The translations under genes were made by a program, and so were the position numbers. The notes beneath the pieces were generated by a model. That model had not been told where the DNA came from. It saw nothing but the letters and a program-made list of their open reading frames with translations, and searched no databases. Below are positions 11,150 through 22,000 of a stretch of DNA of 64,000 nt, one piece after another. Every line of letters starts with the position of its first letter. The stretch's first letter is position 1. The DNA comes from Erythroxylum novogranatense (Eukaryota; Streptophyta; Magnoliopsida; Malpighiales; Erythroxylaceae): assembly GCA_029891385.1 (NCBI GenBank), contig CM057228.1, forward strand, positions 62,998,523 through 63,062,522, written 5' to 3'.

Positions 11150-12225
11150 CAGATTGATCAACCAGCTGACCAGGGATCAGTCGAAGCTAGTAGAGAGTCC
11201 TCAGTGTCTCGATCTGAAGAGCTGCCTCCCAGAGTTCCCGTGAGATAGGAAAGGAGGTATGATAGATTGCGCAGGGTATGAGATTTCTATGGCAAGATGC
11301 ACCTCGCCGAGGCCGAGGGTGGCTAGAAAGGACTGAGAGAGTCTTAGACCAGATGGATTGTGATTCAGATGAGTGCTTCGATTATGCAGTATCTCTCCTG
11401 CAGGGCCCAGCTTATCAGTGGTGGAAGACTATCTCGGGCAGTACCATCAGGCCTTGCCTACTAACATGGGAGGATTTCCCAAGGGCTTTTAGAGACGATT
11501 ATATGCCCAAGGTGTATCTGGAGATGAAGATGCAGGAGTTTTTGGAGATGAGACAGGGTAGGATGACAATGGCAGAGTACAAGGTGAGGTTCAACGAGCT
11601 TATGGGTTATGCTACTGCTTTGATCTCGACTGAGGCTGATAGGTGCCGGAGATTTGAGCATGGTCTCAATATGGAGATCCGCACCATATTGGCCCGATCT
11701 GATATGAGTACCTTCATTGAGCTGAGAGCTGCTGCAGTACGAGTTGAGCAGCTTATGAGACAGAGACAGGCAGAGATGGGTCAGGAGTCCAAGGGGAAGA
11801 GACCGAGTGAGAGTCAGGGCAGTTCTGGCAGAGGTTTTAACAAGTGCTAGAACCGGACTTTCAGGTCATCTGGAGGGTCTAGACAGTCTGGATATGGGCA
11901 GAGGGGGAGATTTGTTCAGACTGGCAGTGGTAGTGGTAGAGGTGCAGGGCAGATTCCCCCAGTTTGTGAGCATTGCGACAAGAGGCACAGTAGGGAGTGT
12001 TGGCGATTGACTGAAGCTTGCCTTAAATGCGGCTCCATGGTTCATCAGATCCGGGATTGCCCTGCTACTGTGGGAGCTCATTCTGCTATTAGTGCGAGGT
12101 CAGGCAACAATACTACAGTGCAGCAGAGTAGAGGTGGTGGATCCGGGCAAAGGGGCCGAGGTAGAGGTCGCGATAGAGCTGAGGGATCCTTTGTGAGGAC
12201 TAAGGTTCGGGGCAGCCGACCATAA
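11150..12225 (+). pseudogene. gag: Element A gag, interrupted
   Basis: Capsid and nucleocapsid of a chromovirus. By comparison with G, translation should start upstream near 11150, but that frame has a TAG at about 11248 and a frame change near 11275. An open stretch 11278-11850 carries QGPAYQWWKTI, MPKVYLEMKMQEFLEM and ADRCRRFEHGL. A TAG (11848-11850) then precedes a Ser/Gly/Arg-rich linker and two zinc knuckles, CEHC-x4-H-x3-C and CLKC-GSMV-H-QIRD-C (about 11968-12060), ending with an RGRGRGR tail at 12225. Non-functional as it stands, but family identity is clear and protein similarity to G gag is high. Confidence 0.88.
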
Positions 12226-12246
12226 TCCCAGGCCAGGGTCTACGCC

Positions 12247-12480
12247 ATGACTAGGCAGGAGGCCCAAGATTCTCCAGATGTAGTAGCTGGTATGCTCCTT
12301 ATTTATGAGATTGAGGCATTTGCACTGTTGGATCTAGAATCCACATATTCTTTTGTTGAACCGCATTTGGCATGTAGATTGCATGGGGATAGGGAGATAT
12401 TACAGTATGGGCTAGAGGTGAGTACACCTTTTGGTAGTACCACTGTATTGGGAGAGGTCTGCAAGGGGTGCTCGATCTAG
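12247..12480 (+). pseudogene. Element A protease, active site lost
   Basis: Aligned by eye with the intact protease of G, this frame is collinear ([10 protein letters not shown], then STPFGSTTVLGEVC). The active-site segment reads LLDLESTYSF at about 12324-12353, where G has [10 protein letters not shown]. The catalytic Asp remains but the Gly of the D-T/S-G class motif is replaced by Glu. The frame ends in a TAG at 12478-12480, just before the second half of the domain (ILGMDWL), which is in the next open frame. The protein would be expected to lack proteolytic activity. Confidence 0.85.
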
Positions 12481-12492
12481 ATTGATCAAGCA

Positions 12493-14136
12493 GTGTTGAG
12501 AGTAGACCTTATAGTGTTACCATTGGGAGAGATCGATGTGATTCTGGGTATGGACTGGCTTATTGCCCATAGGACCATCATGGACTGCTATACCAAGGAG
12601 GTTGTCTTAGAGTCTCCTGGTCAGCCTAGAGCAGTGTTTAGGGGAGTTAGTCAGGCAGTGCCAACCCGAATGATCTCTTTCTTGAGCGCCCTGAGATTTT
12701 TGCAGGGAGGCTGTGAGGCCTATCTGGCACATGTTATTTACACGAGAGTCGAGCACAGGCTGCAGGATATTCTCATAGTTTGGGAATTTTCAGATGTGTT
12801 TCCTGATGAGTTATCGGGTTTACCGCTGGATCGGGAAACAGAGTTCACTATTGACCTCGTTTCAGGTACTGCTCCTATATCTATACCTCTATATAGGATG
12901 GCACCTGTGGAACTGAGGAAGCTGAAGGCTCAGTTACAGGAGTTACTGGAGAAGGGTTTTATCAGGCCCATTGTCTCACCTTGGAGAGCTCCGGCATTGT
13001 TTGTGAAGAAGAAAGATGGGACTCTAAAATTGTGCATCGATTACAGGCAGCTGAATTCGGTGACAGTGAAGAACAAGTATCCACTGCCTAGGATCGATGA
13101 TTTGTTTGATCAGTTGGAGGGAGCTCAGGTGTTCACTAAGTTGGACTTGAGATCAGGTTATTATCAGCTGAAGATAGCAGAGGTTGATGTGCCTAAGAGT
13201 GCCTTCAGGAGCAGGTATGGGCATTTCGAGTTTCTGGTGATGTCGTTTGGGTTGATTAATGCCCCGACAACTTTTATGGCCTTGATGAATAAGGTCTTTC
13301 AACCCTACCTAGATCAGTTTTTCATTGTGTTCATTGATGACATATTGGTATATTCGAGGAGTAGACAGGAGCATGCTGAGCATTTGAGGATTGTTTTGCA
13401 GCTTATGAGGGAGAAACAACTTTATGCCAAATTCAATAAGTGTGAATTTTGGCTAGATGAGGTAGTGTTTCTGGGCCACATAGTGATTGGAGAGGGTATT
13501 CAGGTCGACCCTAGTAAGATTGAGGCAGTGATGAAGTGGGGAGCTCCTAGAAATGTGTCTGAGATTCGGAGTTTCCTAGGATTGGTCGGTTATTACCGGA
13601 GGTTTGTCGAGGAGTTTTCATTGATATCAGCCCCTCTAACAAAACTTCTGAGGAAAAATGCACCATTCAGATGGACTGAGGAGTGTCAGAAGAGCTTTGA
13701 GGAGCTAAAACATCGGTTGACCATTGCACCGGTGTTAGCTATTCCATCTGGGACTGGAGGTTATGAGGTGTATAGTGATGCTTCCCATCAGGGATTAGGG
13801 TGTGTTTTGATGCAACTTGGTAGAGTGATTGCTTATGCCTTGAGACAGTTGAGGTCTCATGAGGTAAATTATCCAGTGCATGATTTGGAATTAGCTACAG
13901 TTGTTTTTGCCCTGAAGATTTGGAGACATTACTTATATGGTGAGACATTTCAGATTTACACTGATCATAAGAGTTTGAGGTATTTGTTGAGTCAGAGGGA
14001 GTTGAATTTGAGGCAGAGGAGATGGATAGAGCTGCTGAAGGATTATGATTGTACGATTGAGTACCACCCAAGGAAGGCTAATGTGGTGGCAGATGCTTTG
14101 AGCAGGAAGTCTCACATCAGTGCAACTCAGATTTAG
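12493..14136 (+). CDS. pol: Element A reverse transcriptase-RNase H (547 codons open)
   Basis: A long open frame and the best preserved coding block of A. In order: end of protease (ILGMDWL, residue 18 on), linker, RT with [39 protein letters not shown] and the catalytic FIDDILVYS (residue 280 on), thumb and connection, then RNase H with [11 protein letters not shown] (residue 426) and YTDHKSL (residue 488), ending ADALSRK. RT copies the RNA and RNase H degrades it. The YxDD-type aspartates are intact. A TAG at 14134-14136 separates it from integrase, where the family normally reads through. One polyprotein is expected, so this is a fragment rather than a separate gene. Confidence 0.92.
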   Translation: MLRVDLIVLPLGEIDVILGMDWLIAHRTIMDCYTKEVVLESPGQPRAVFRGVSQAVPTRMISFLSALRFLQGGCEAYLAHVIYTRVEHRLQDILIVWEFSDVFPDELSGLPLDRETEFTIDLVSGTAPISIPLYRMAPVELRKLKAQLQELLEKGFIRPIVSPWRAPALFVKKKDGTLKLCIDYRQLNSVTVKNKYPLPRIDDLFDQLEGAQVFTKLDLRSGYYQLKIAEVDVPKSAFRSRYGHFEFLVMSFGLINAPTTFMALMNKVFQPYLDQFFIVFIDDILVYSRSRQEHAEHLRIVLQLMREKQLYAKFNKCEFWLDEVVFLGHIVIGEGIQVDPSKIEAVMKWGAPRNVSEIRSFLGLVGYYRRFVEEFSLISAPLTKLLRKNAPFRWTEECQKSFEELKHRLTIAPVLAIPSGTGGYEVYSDASHQGLGCVLMQLGRVIAYALRQLRSHEVNYPVHDLELATVVFALKIWRHYLYGETFQIYTDHKSLRYLLSQRELNLRQRRWIELLKDYDCTIEYHPRKANVVADALSRKSHISATQI

Positions 14137-14139
14137 GTA

Positions 14140-14972
14140 TTGAGATTGCCTAATTTGATTCAGTTGAGAGCTTTGAATGTTCAGTTGAATCTGGAGCATG
14201 ATGGAGCTTTGGTAGCCACTCTGAAGCTCAGACCGATGCTACATGATAGGATCAGGAGAGTTCAGGACAAGGATCCTGCTATGGTGAAACTGATTGAGAA
14301 AGGGAAGTTCGATCTGAATTCTGAATTTGAGTTGAGAGATGGGACATTATGGTTAGGGCAGAGTTATGTGTGCCTGATGTGGATGATTTGAGGCAAGAGA
14401 TTCTAGAGGAAGCACATATGGCCGCCTATGTTATGCATCCTGGTACTACCAAGATGTATAACACTTTAAAGCAGCCTTTTTGGAGGCCTGGCATGAAGAA
14501 GCAGGTGGCAGAATATGTCTCCAGATGTATAACGTGCCAGCAGATTAAGGCTGAGCACCAGGCTCTAGTGGGGAAGCTTCATTCGTTGCCCATTCTTGAG
14601 TGGAAATGGGAATGAATTGCTATGGATTTCATTATAGGGTTGTCTAGGACGTCGAGACAGCATGATGTTATCTGGGTTATAGTGGACCGGTTAACTAAAT
14701 CGGCTCATTTCTTACCGGTGAGGGAGAACAATTCTCTTGATCAGTTGGCCTAAAAGTATGTGACTGAGATAGTGAGACTGCATGGGGTTCCATTATCTAC
14801 AGTGTCAAACAGGGATCCCAGGTTTACTTCGAGATTCTGGAAGAGTTTGCAGTCTGCTATGAGTACCAGATTGAATTTTAGTACAACATTTCATCCTCAG
14901 ACAGATGGGCAGAGTGAGAGGACGATTAAGACTGTCGAGGATATGCTTCGGGCTTGTGTATTGGAGTTTAAA
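14140..14972 (+). pseudogene. Element A integrase, N-terminal and core part, cut by B
   Basis: After the RNase H tether, a frame change near 14350-14390 leads into the integrase zinc domain (EAHMAAYVMHPG... CITCQQIK, HHCC type, about 14408-14540) and the catalytic core: AMDFIIGL (about 14625), SNRDPRF (about 14808) and [11 protein letters not shown] (about 14890-14920). TGA at 14613-14615 and TAA at 14751-14753 interrupt the frame. It runs to LEFK at 14972, where B begins; the next residues GAWDQYLALIEFA are at 35480 onward, after B and the TTAAA duplication. Decayed by stops plus insertion. Confidence 0.9.
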
Positions 14973-15066
14973 TGTAATATCCCAGTCCCCCTACGAAGGG
15001 CTAGACCCCTAAAAATTTGGTGCACGTGAGCTTAGAACCCTAAAAATTTGTAGAGGGTATGAATAT

Positions 15067-15268
15067 TGTGTGTCCGTCAAATGGACATGGGAGTCCATTT
15101 AACAGACAGCTTCGGGTGAATTGGAACACTTTGAATGGCTCATGTCCTTTTAACAGACATGTAGGTCCGTTTAATAGACCTTCTCGGGTGAAATGGGATT
15201 GCTTTGTCGATTCAAGTCCGTTTAACGGACATACAAGTCCGTTTAACGGACATCCACGGGGCAACTTT
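15067..15268. repeat. Palindrome repeats GTCCGTTTAACGGAC in B 5' LTR
   Basis: Three tandem units of about 72 bases. Each starts with two copies of the 15-base palindrome GTCCGTTTAACGGAC (seven-base arms, one central base) or variants, and two of them then carry a CGGGTGAAWTGG stretch. Best copies are at about 15215-15252. The matching array in the 3' LTR is 33097-33280. Confidence 0.85.
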
Positions 15269-16163
15269 GGTCAATCATATTTGTGATTGTTTTAAATTTG
15301 GTACTTGTGGTCTTAAGTGAGATTTTGATAAAAATGCATCATATTTGGATAGACATTGATGAATTGAATTTTTGCACACATTAAAATCATTGACCATGAA
15401 CTCAATTGACATTTTTTGGGTATAATTGGTAATAAATGGGATTGTTTTGAGATTTGTGAGTTGGGATTATTGAAAATTGATTTGGACAATGAAATTGTTA
15501 ATTTTTTATTTTTGGAGAATTTTAGGAAAATTTTCCTGAAATTTTTGGAGAGAATTTTCGGACTAGGAAAAATGCCGAGTGGTAGATAAATTGAAAAATG
15601 GTAGTAAAATTTATGGTCAACTAGCATTGGAATACTAAATACAAGACTTAAGGAATTAGTGGCAAGTGTACTTTATTGAAAATTGGGTTTGAAAGGACAT
15701 TTATAAGACAAATGAATAAAAAATTGACAAGTGGAAAGTGACATGTGTCACTTTCCAAGCCATGCCACCTAACCCCCTTTTGAAGTATCTTCTAGACTCA
15801 TTTATGAGTGTGTCCCACGACAATCTCTTTCATTTAGCCTCCTAAGTTGTGTTTTGTTCTTGCTTTTTTCTCTCCATTTTCGTGACTTCCATTCTTCTCT
15901 TCATCTCCTCCATGACTTGGTGATCTTTTGTGTAAAACCTTGCTCCATCTCTACCATCTTGTTGTTCCTTCAAGTTGGTCTAAGGAAAAACCTAAGCAAC
16001 CTCCTAGAAGATGAAGATCATGGAGAGGATAGAGCTAGGGTTACATGGAGATTTTGAAGGAATTGAAGGAAAATCAAGTAAGTTTAGTGTTATATGGCAT
16101 GAATATTGTTAATTGAAGCTGCATGATGAGGGTTTGATGAATTGATTTGTGTTTTGCAAGGTT

Positions 16164-16169
<6 letters not shown>

Positions 16170-16234
<65 letters not shown>
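16170..16234. repeat. (TA)n microsatellite in B 5' LTR
   Basis: About 32 uninterrupted AT units. The 3' LTR copy (34164-34203) is shorter, so the run has changed length since insertion. Confidence 0.95.
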
Positions 16235-16236
<2 letters not shown>

Positions 16237-16901
16237 TAGTGATGTCAATTCATGTTCATTTTTGGTTTGGATGTATTTTGATGGGTAAGAGTGTATGTAA
16301 GGATATATAGAAGTTGAAGTGATTAAAGCTAAACCCGAAAAGTTGTGATTTTAATGTTATAAGTACGGTAATTGTAAGCTGAAATGATGGATTATGTGAG
16401 TGAATGATATGTATTTGGATCCTTAATGGGGGGATTAATTTGGTGTCTTGACATGTGAAGGCTTAAGTAAGAGTAGACATAAAGTGAAAATGAAATTAAA
16501 GTTGATTGTGTGAAGGAAATTGATGACTACATATGTATGGATTGTCTTGATATTATTGTTTATGAGCAATAATGGGTTAAAAATTTGAGTATGACTGATG
16601 TAAAGTTCAAAGGGAATTAGCATATTGATCATTGATGAGTATTGCACTAGAAATGATGGGCTAAGTATGAGAAATTGGGTGTTGGAAGTGAAGAGTTAAA
16701 AATCTGGAAAATCTCAAAACTCAAATGAACATACTTTAGTGTAAGGGGCATAACTTTTTGTATAGAACTCTAAATGAGATAATCTAGGTAGGGTTTTAAA
16801 GAAGACTTCAAGAGCTACAACTTCTATTTCAGGACAAATTTCGAAATTCTGATGTATTGAGGGTCGAATTTTCAAAGTGGTATAGGTGACCCGTAGCAAT
16901 C

Positions 16902-16935
16902 AGTTAAACGGACATGCAAGTCCGTTTAACGGACA
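16902..16935. repeat. Second palindrome pair in B 5' LTR
   Basis: AGTTAAACGGACAT and AGTCCGTTTAACGGACAT side by side, the same motif as at 15067-15268, about 1.7 kb further in. It lies in the part deleted from the 3' LTR. Confidence 0.85.
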
Positions 16936-18029
16936 TTCACTGGACAAATGATACTAATTAAGCCTCAAATGGGTTTTAAAGTGAACCTAGAATGATCCTT
17001 GGTTTATGGGACTAATATATGAAAGGTTTGAAGTGAAATTGAAGGTTAAAACTTAGAGAATAAATGGATGAAATCAAAGTGTCAAATGCATAAGTGGATT
17101 GGAGATGAAAATGTTTATTGACTTGTAATGCTATTCAAGGAAGGTAAGCAACAGGTGTTCAATGATTATTTATGGAAGGGAATTGGATCTTATGCGATCA
17201 TATGGGATTGGAAAATGAATGACCGAAAAATTTAATTATGATACAAATGGGCAAATATTCTTGAGATACAAGCTTATGGATATGCTAGACTCTTAAAGAG
17301 TCAAATGTGCATTTATTTAACATGATCATATGAAAATGAAGTGTAAAACTTAGACTATTGAATTATGAGTAGAGAATGGGCATACAATGTAAGTGTATAG
17401 TAAATACCCGGGATTGTCATTGAGCATGCATGATATATTGCACATATACACTTGTGAAAATGGGATGGCTATACAATTGTGCTTTTGTTAATGTGTGTGC
17501 AAATTGTGTTTTGTATATGGATGATACAGGATAGAACTTCCTCATCCAGACATTTCCGGATCATCAAAGCAAATGCTATCTGGAGCGTACCGTGAGTAGA
17601 CCTAGATGGTCTTATTTATTGGTTTATTGCTTTTGTTATAAATTGAATGAGCATGGATTGATTTTATTAATTGCGATTGAATATGGGTTCCGGACAGGAG
17701 GTCCGATGATTATATATTGGTAATTGTGATAATGAAGTGTTACTTGAATGTGAACTGGTCAAACTAAGCGTATTGAAGTGATTAAGTGTTCTGCATATGC
17801 ATACAAGTGAAAATGTGATTTTGCAATTATATGTTAAATGTCGGACTATGGTCCGATGATTAATTGATTATGATTGAACAAGTGCATACAAATGTGAACA
17901 ATGCATTTCATTTCATGAATGCACGAAATATAACTCGTTGTGACCAGAGGAGCCACTGATCAGAGCTTAAAACTCAACGAGTAAAAATGAGCTTCCTACT
18001 CAGATAATGATTCAGAGCCTCAGGCTCAA

Positions 18030-18130
18030 CGTTCAATGAGCCCTATATGGGACAGTTTACAATGAGCCCCACGTGGGACAATTATCGATGAGCCCCACGT
18101 GGGACAGTTATCAATGAGCCCGATATCCAA
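18030..18130 (+). promoter_or_regulatory. Tandem CCCACGTGGG (G-box core) repeats in B 5' LTR
   Basis: Units of about 27 bases, ATGAGCCCCACGTGGGAC, occur twice exactly and twice as variants. CCCACGTGGG is a perfect palindrome containing CACGTG, the G-box core bound by plant bZIP and bHLH factors. One copy remains in the 3' LTR (34318-34332). Binding is inferred. Confidence 0.55.
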
Positions 18131-18221
18131 TGGATACGGGACAGTATAGGCACTTAGTCACAACGAAGAAATAAATGGAAATTGGGTCTCATGAACATAT
18201 GTATACATGATATGACTGATT

Positions 18222-18395
18222 TAATTGCATTGAATGGGAATATGAAATTGCATTGAATGGGAATGTGAACTTGCATTGAATGAGAATATGAAATGTATTG
18301 AATGGGCATATGGAATTGTATTGAATGGGCATATGGAATTGTAATGAATGGGCATATGGAATTGTATTGCATGGGCAAGTGGAATTATATTGAAA
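18222..18395 (+). repeat. 23-base tandem repeats in B 5' LTR
   Basis: About seven units of ATTGCATTGAATGGGAATATGAA type. Repeated at 34449-34622 in the 3' LTR. They create spurious minus-strand open frames. Confidence 0.9.
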
Positions 18396-18631
18396 AGTGA
18401 ATTGTATGTGCATTGCATAAGGATTATATGAATGATACAGTATATGGAGCATGAAACAATATGCTTATGTGAAGTGATTGATCACATGTATGTGATATAA
18501 TATGGCTGCTCATGCAATGATGCAAATGACATGGATCGAATAAGAGTGAAAGTGAAATGATTGATCGAATATATGTGATGCCATATGTTGATAATGAGTC
18601 ACATTATTTGAATTATGTGTTGGGTGACTGG

Positions 18632-18699
18632 GTGAACCATCGATGATGGTCACTCACTGAGTTCGCAAAACTCACCCAAAATTTGCATCTATTTTTCAG
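18632..18699 (+). promoter_or_regulatory. Conserved double hairpin and acceptor-like site, B 5' LTR
   Basis: GTGAACCATC-GAT-GATGGTCAC (one bulged A), then TGAGTT-CGCAA-AACTCA, CCCAAAATTTGC and TTTTTCAG|G ending at 18699. The 3' LTR has the same block at 34859-34926. Compare 10573-10639. Confidence 0.6.
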
Positions 18700-19250
18700 G
18701 ATTCAGAAGAATACCCCATTCTGCAACGGGAGTAGACTTATTGCATACAGAGGAAAGTTAGGGATCGGGATCAGTTCGCGTCTGCATTAGGATATGTCTT
18801 ATTTCTATATTTCATGTATTCATCGAATTCTGTACAGTGTATAATTAAATGTTTCGGTGTAATAAGTGACAAAGTATGGGAATTGTAGAAATGTGAATAT
18901 GAATGTGTATATTGATTGCCAATTGGAAGTGATTATATGTGTTTTGTGTTTTGAAATGGGCCCCAATGGCCCAAAGCAGACTGTTTGGTTATTGAACAAG
19001 GGTTAAAAATGAAAATGGGCCCAAACAGACTATTGAAATTGTATCGATGGTACTGTTTTGAAAACAAGTTTATTTTTATCGTGACCGTTAACTATATATG
19101 GCCCACATTGGAATGTGAGTGTTTTAAAAAAAATGTTATACCGGTTTATGAGTGATTGATTGTTTCTAGCATGCTACCTTCGCAGGCACGGACTCGGATA
19201 TCACCGTCGATGTCGGGTTCGGGTCATGCGGAAGTGGGATGCCACATATG

Positions 19251-19262
19251 TGGTATCAGAGC
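19251..19262 (+). other. Element B primer-binding site (initiator tRNA-Met type)
   Basis: TGGTATCAGAGC, an exact complement of the initiator tRNA-Met 3' end, four bases after the 5' LTR. Confidence 0.92.
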
Positions 19263-21415
19263 GCCAGAAGTACAATCTTATGGGCATTTTCTGAAATATT
19301 GTCAAGTGACATGCATTTAAGTCATGTTAAGCAGATAGTGTAACTGATCCCCAATCGAGTCTATGAGTCAAACGCATGAGCATGTGTCTAGTGTTAATAG
19401 TGAGAAAGTGATGTAAGTGATGATATGCCATAATGTGAGAAAATGGAGGTGAATTGTGTTTGATTAGATATGATATGACAGGAAGTTAGCGTCACTATAT
19501 TCTGGAATATGATTTCACTGCCATATTAGGACAAGTTGAGGTGTGTATGAAAGGGTATCAACTTGATAGAATGAGTGTGTGAGTATAAAGTGGTTGATAT
19601 TCAGCAATAAGGTATGTAATGTAAAATAAGGGTAGTGAGTTTGACAAAGGAAATGATGAGAATTGGGGACTTCATGAAATTAAATTGATTTTGAGTTGTC
19701 ATGGAATGGTTTAATGTTCGAAGGTGTGAATTTGAGAAGTTTATGGGAAGAAATCATGAGAGAATAAGTGTAGGAAGTTTGGAAAAGGGTTGAAAAGGAA
19801 AAGGGTTGTGAAAGATAGATGTTCATCAAATGGACATGGAGGTCCATTTGACGGACTTTCTCGGGTAAAAGGAGGCAGTTTGGTTGAATCATGTTCGTTT
19901 AACGGACATGTGTGTCCGTTTAACAGACACTCACAGGACAATTTTGGAAAGTTGCAATTTTGACCATTTTGGAGATAGAACCTCGCATAGATATGTATAT
20001 AATTGTTGGGGATTGATAAGGGAAAGCAATGACATGGTAGAATTGGCAAGATTGAACGTGCATAAACAAAGTTGATTGAAAACAAAATGTTCTGTGATTC
20101 AGCAAGGATGAAATTGGATTTGGGATGATATGAGTTTATGGTTTAGTGAGATAATAGGATTATCCCTCTATGACTCTAAATTGATTGTGAACCTATATTG
20201 GTATGCTGGGTATTGAAAGGTGAGACGAGAATAATGGGAGATGAAGAAATTGTTAAGGATTAATTGATTTGTTTGTAGGTGTATATTTGATCATGATAAG
20301 TGACATCCTTAAGCATAAGTATATTATCTTTGAGGAGATGATACAAAAAGGAATTGGTGACTTATTGAATAAGTGCTTGTTAATGCCTATCATTTAAAGT
20401 CTCAAAAGTGTGACGTGAAAGTGTTTATAGTAACCCATTGGAAATGCATTGAGATTAATAATGATGTTACCAAACATGATTAATGAAGGAAAAAGAAAAA
20501 GGATATGATCATGGCAGAACCCCGATCATGAATAGGCACAAAAAGGAGAAATGTGTGTTTTACTATTTGGTGAGTTGTCTTAATTACGTCTTTCGAAAAA
20601 ATTTAAGGATTTGATGGTAAATACCAAGGTATTTGAGTAAAGCAATTGAGTAATGCTAGAATAAGCCTTATTAAAAGGGATGTTCTAGTTATATAGGTTA
20701 TGATTTAATTTGATTGTAGTGAGATATATAAATGGTTGAGATTGATTTTCTTGAAGTATTAGATTAACTGCTATGTGATTAAGGAAAATAGTTGATTGAT
20801 ACAGATTCCATGAGTGGTATCAAAGATAATAGCAGGAAATCTTCTTTCCATGAAGCATTCCCCTAAATGGAGTTAACTTGATCGGATGATTTTGAATTGA
20901 GATGATGCAATGGAGGGGCAAACTAAGGAATACAAAATGAATTAAAGTGATTTTTGGAGTCCCAATCTTTACGGAAATTCAAGTGTAAGGGGTAGGAAAT
21001 GCTACTAAGAAAGCAGGTATTGTGTTTGATGTAAAGTAGCCGGCGGTGGAACTATAGAAAAAGTGAGGAGGCATAAATTGTTAAAATGAGGAGAATACAG
21101 GCTCATTATTCTGTGTAAATATACTTAGGAGAGACAAATTAGGTATGACGAATGTGTTAGTAGCCCAAAATTAAAGATTGTGGGAAAAACTGATAAGAAT
21201 AAACAGATGTTAACACACATCAATGTGAAACTAAAAGGAAATAGAACGAATTGAGAAAATCATCGAAAATAAAAAGTCAAATTGGGAAGAAGCAAAAATA
21301 CCGTGAGATACTATACCGTATTGAGGAATCAAAGTCTTAAAGAATGAAAGAGATCAAATCTTGGGCACAAGAAAATTTGGTTTATATAATAATGCCCCGA
21401 CAGTATTATGGTAGT
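19263..21415 (+). other. Element B internal region, left half, non-coding
   Basis: About 2.15 kb of AT-rich DNA with stops in all frames and no gag or pol motif that I can find. One block (19820-19935) repeats the palindrome layout of the LTR: paired GTCCGTTTAACGGAC-type motifs, then CGGGTAAAAGG, then another pair. That suggests an exchange or duplication between LTR and interior. The region ends in GTAGT, the target duplication of C. Confidence 0.75.
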
Positions 21416-21818
21416 TGGTTGGGTCGGCAATATTGGGCCCAAGTCTAATATTACGGGCCGATCGATCAATCTCACAACCATGGCTTAATCTGGGTCTAAT
21501 CTATATATCCACAGTCCATTAGCATAGGAAAATCTCCCACGCACGCGTCGTAAGAAGCGTAAAGACCCAAAACCTAGCAGAAAGCGTATATAAGGTATTA
21601 TTCTCTCATAACCAAGGCACAAGATCATGACCTAGTTGTTTTCTCGATCAGTATTAACCTCACCTCCACCAAAGACTTACTTGGCGTCGGAGGGGCAAAT
21701 CGATTTCACCCCGGCGTGCCTTCCTTTGTTTTGCAGAGACTTTTCACCAAGATCGCTTCAGCAGACATCGAGACATGGATCGAATGGAAATAACCAGTTC
21801 AGCGAATCCGCGTAACCA
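21416..21818 (+). repeat. Element C 5' LTR (403 bp)
   Basis: Direct repeat of 31004-31413, starting TGGTTGGGTCGGC and ending GCGTAACCA. Compared with the 3' LTR it lacks several single bases, mostly from doubled letters or runs. Confidence 0.93.
21587..21594 (+). promoter_or_regulatory. TATA box of element C LTR
   Basis: TATATAAG in the middle of the LTR, conserved at 31169-31176 in the 3' LTR. It is the likely core promoter, with transcription starting about 30 bases downstream. Confidence 0.7.
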
Positions 21819-21820
21819 TT

Positions 21821-21837
21821 TGGCGCCCACCGTGGGG
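21821..21837 (+). other. Element C primer-binding site
   Basis: TGGCGCCCACCGTGGGG, two bases after the LTR. This form is typical of Tat-type plant gypsy elements. I do not assign the tRNA. Confidence 0.8.
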
Positions 21838-22000
21838 CCCGACGTCCGGAACCACGTCGGAACCACTCAAATCAGCCATGCGGCGGCAACGAATCTGGCG
21901 TAGCATTGTCACGGCTCTGGCGATCTGGCGCTTAGGTTTGTATCGCTCTACCATTATACCGCCGCACCGCATGTCTCACGACGGAATCCTCACATCCGAA

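Larger units (their letters stand above)
14973..19246 (+). repeat. Element B 5' LTR (4274 bp)
   Basis: Matches 32995-35474 at both ends, the 3' copy having lost about 1.74 kb. No gene is present. Contents in order: palindrome repeats (15067-15268), an open CT-rich stretch (15760-15960), donor-like CAA|GTAAG at 16077/16078, a TA run, a second palindrome pair (16902-16935), CCCACGTGGG repeats (18030-18130), 23-base repeats (18222-18395), the hairpin and acceptor block (18632-18699) and the end GGGATGCCACA. Confidence 0.92.

Noticed and set aside
15067..15268. Regularly spaced palindromic repeats that could suggest a CRISPR-like array (also 44703-44893)
   Set aside because: Units are tandem without unique spacers, lie inside plant LTR elements and have no cas genes nearby.
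18154..18452. Three overlapping minus-strand frames (and again 34066-34679) with repeated YNSICPF motifs, looking like a secreted or membrane peptide family
   Set aside because: They are translations of the 23-base LTR repeat in different frames and appear identically in both LTRs of B.
19263..21415. Degenerate gag or pol in the interior of B
   Set aside because: No zinc knuckle, RT, RNase H or integrase motif could be found in any frame on either strand; a sensitive profile search could still change this.
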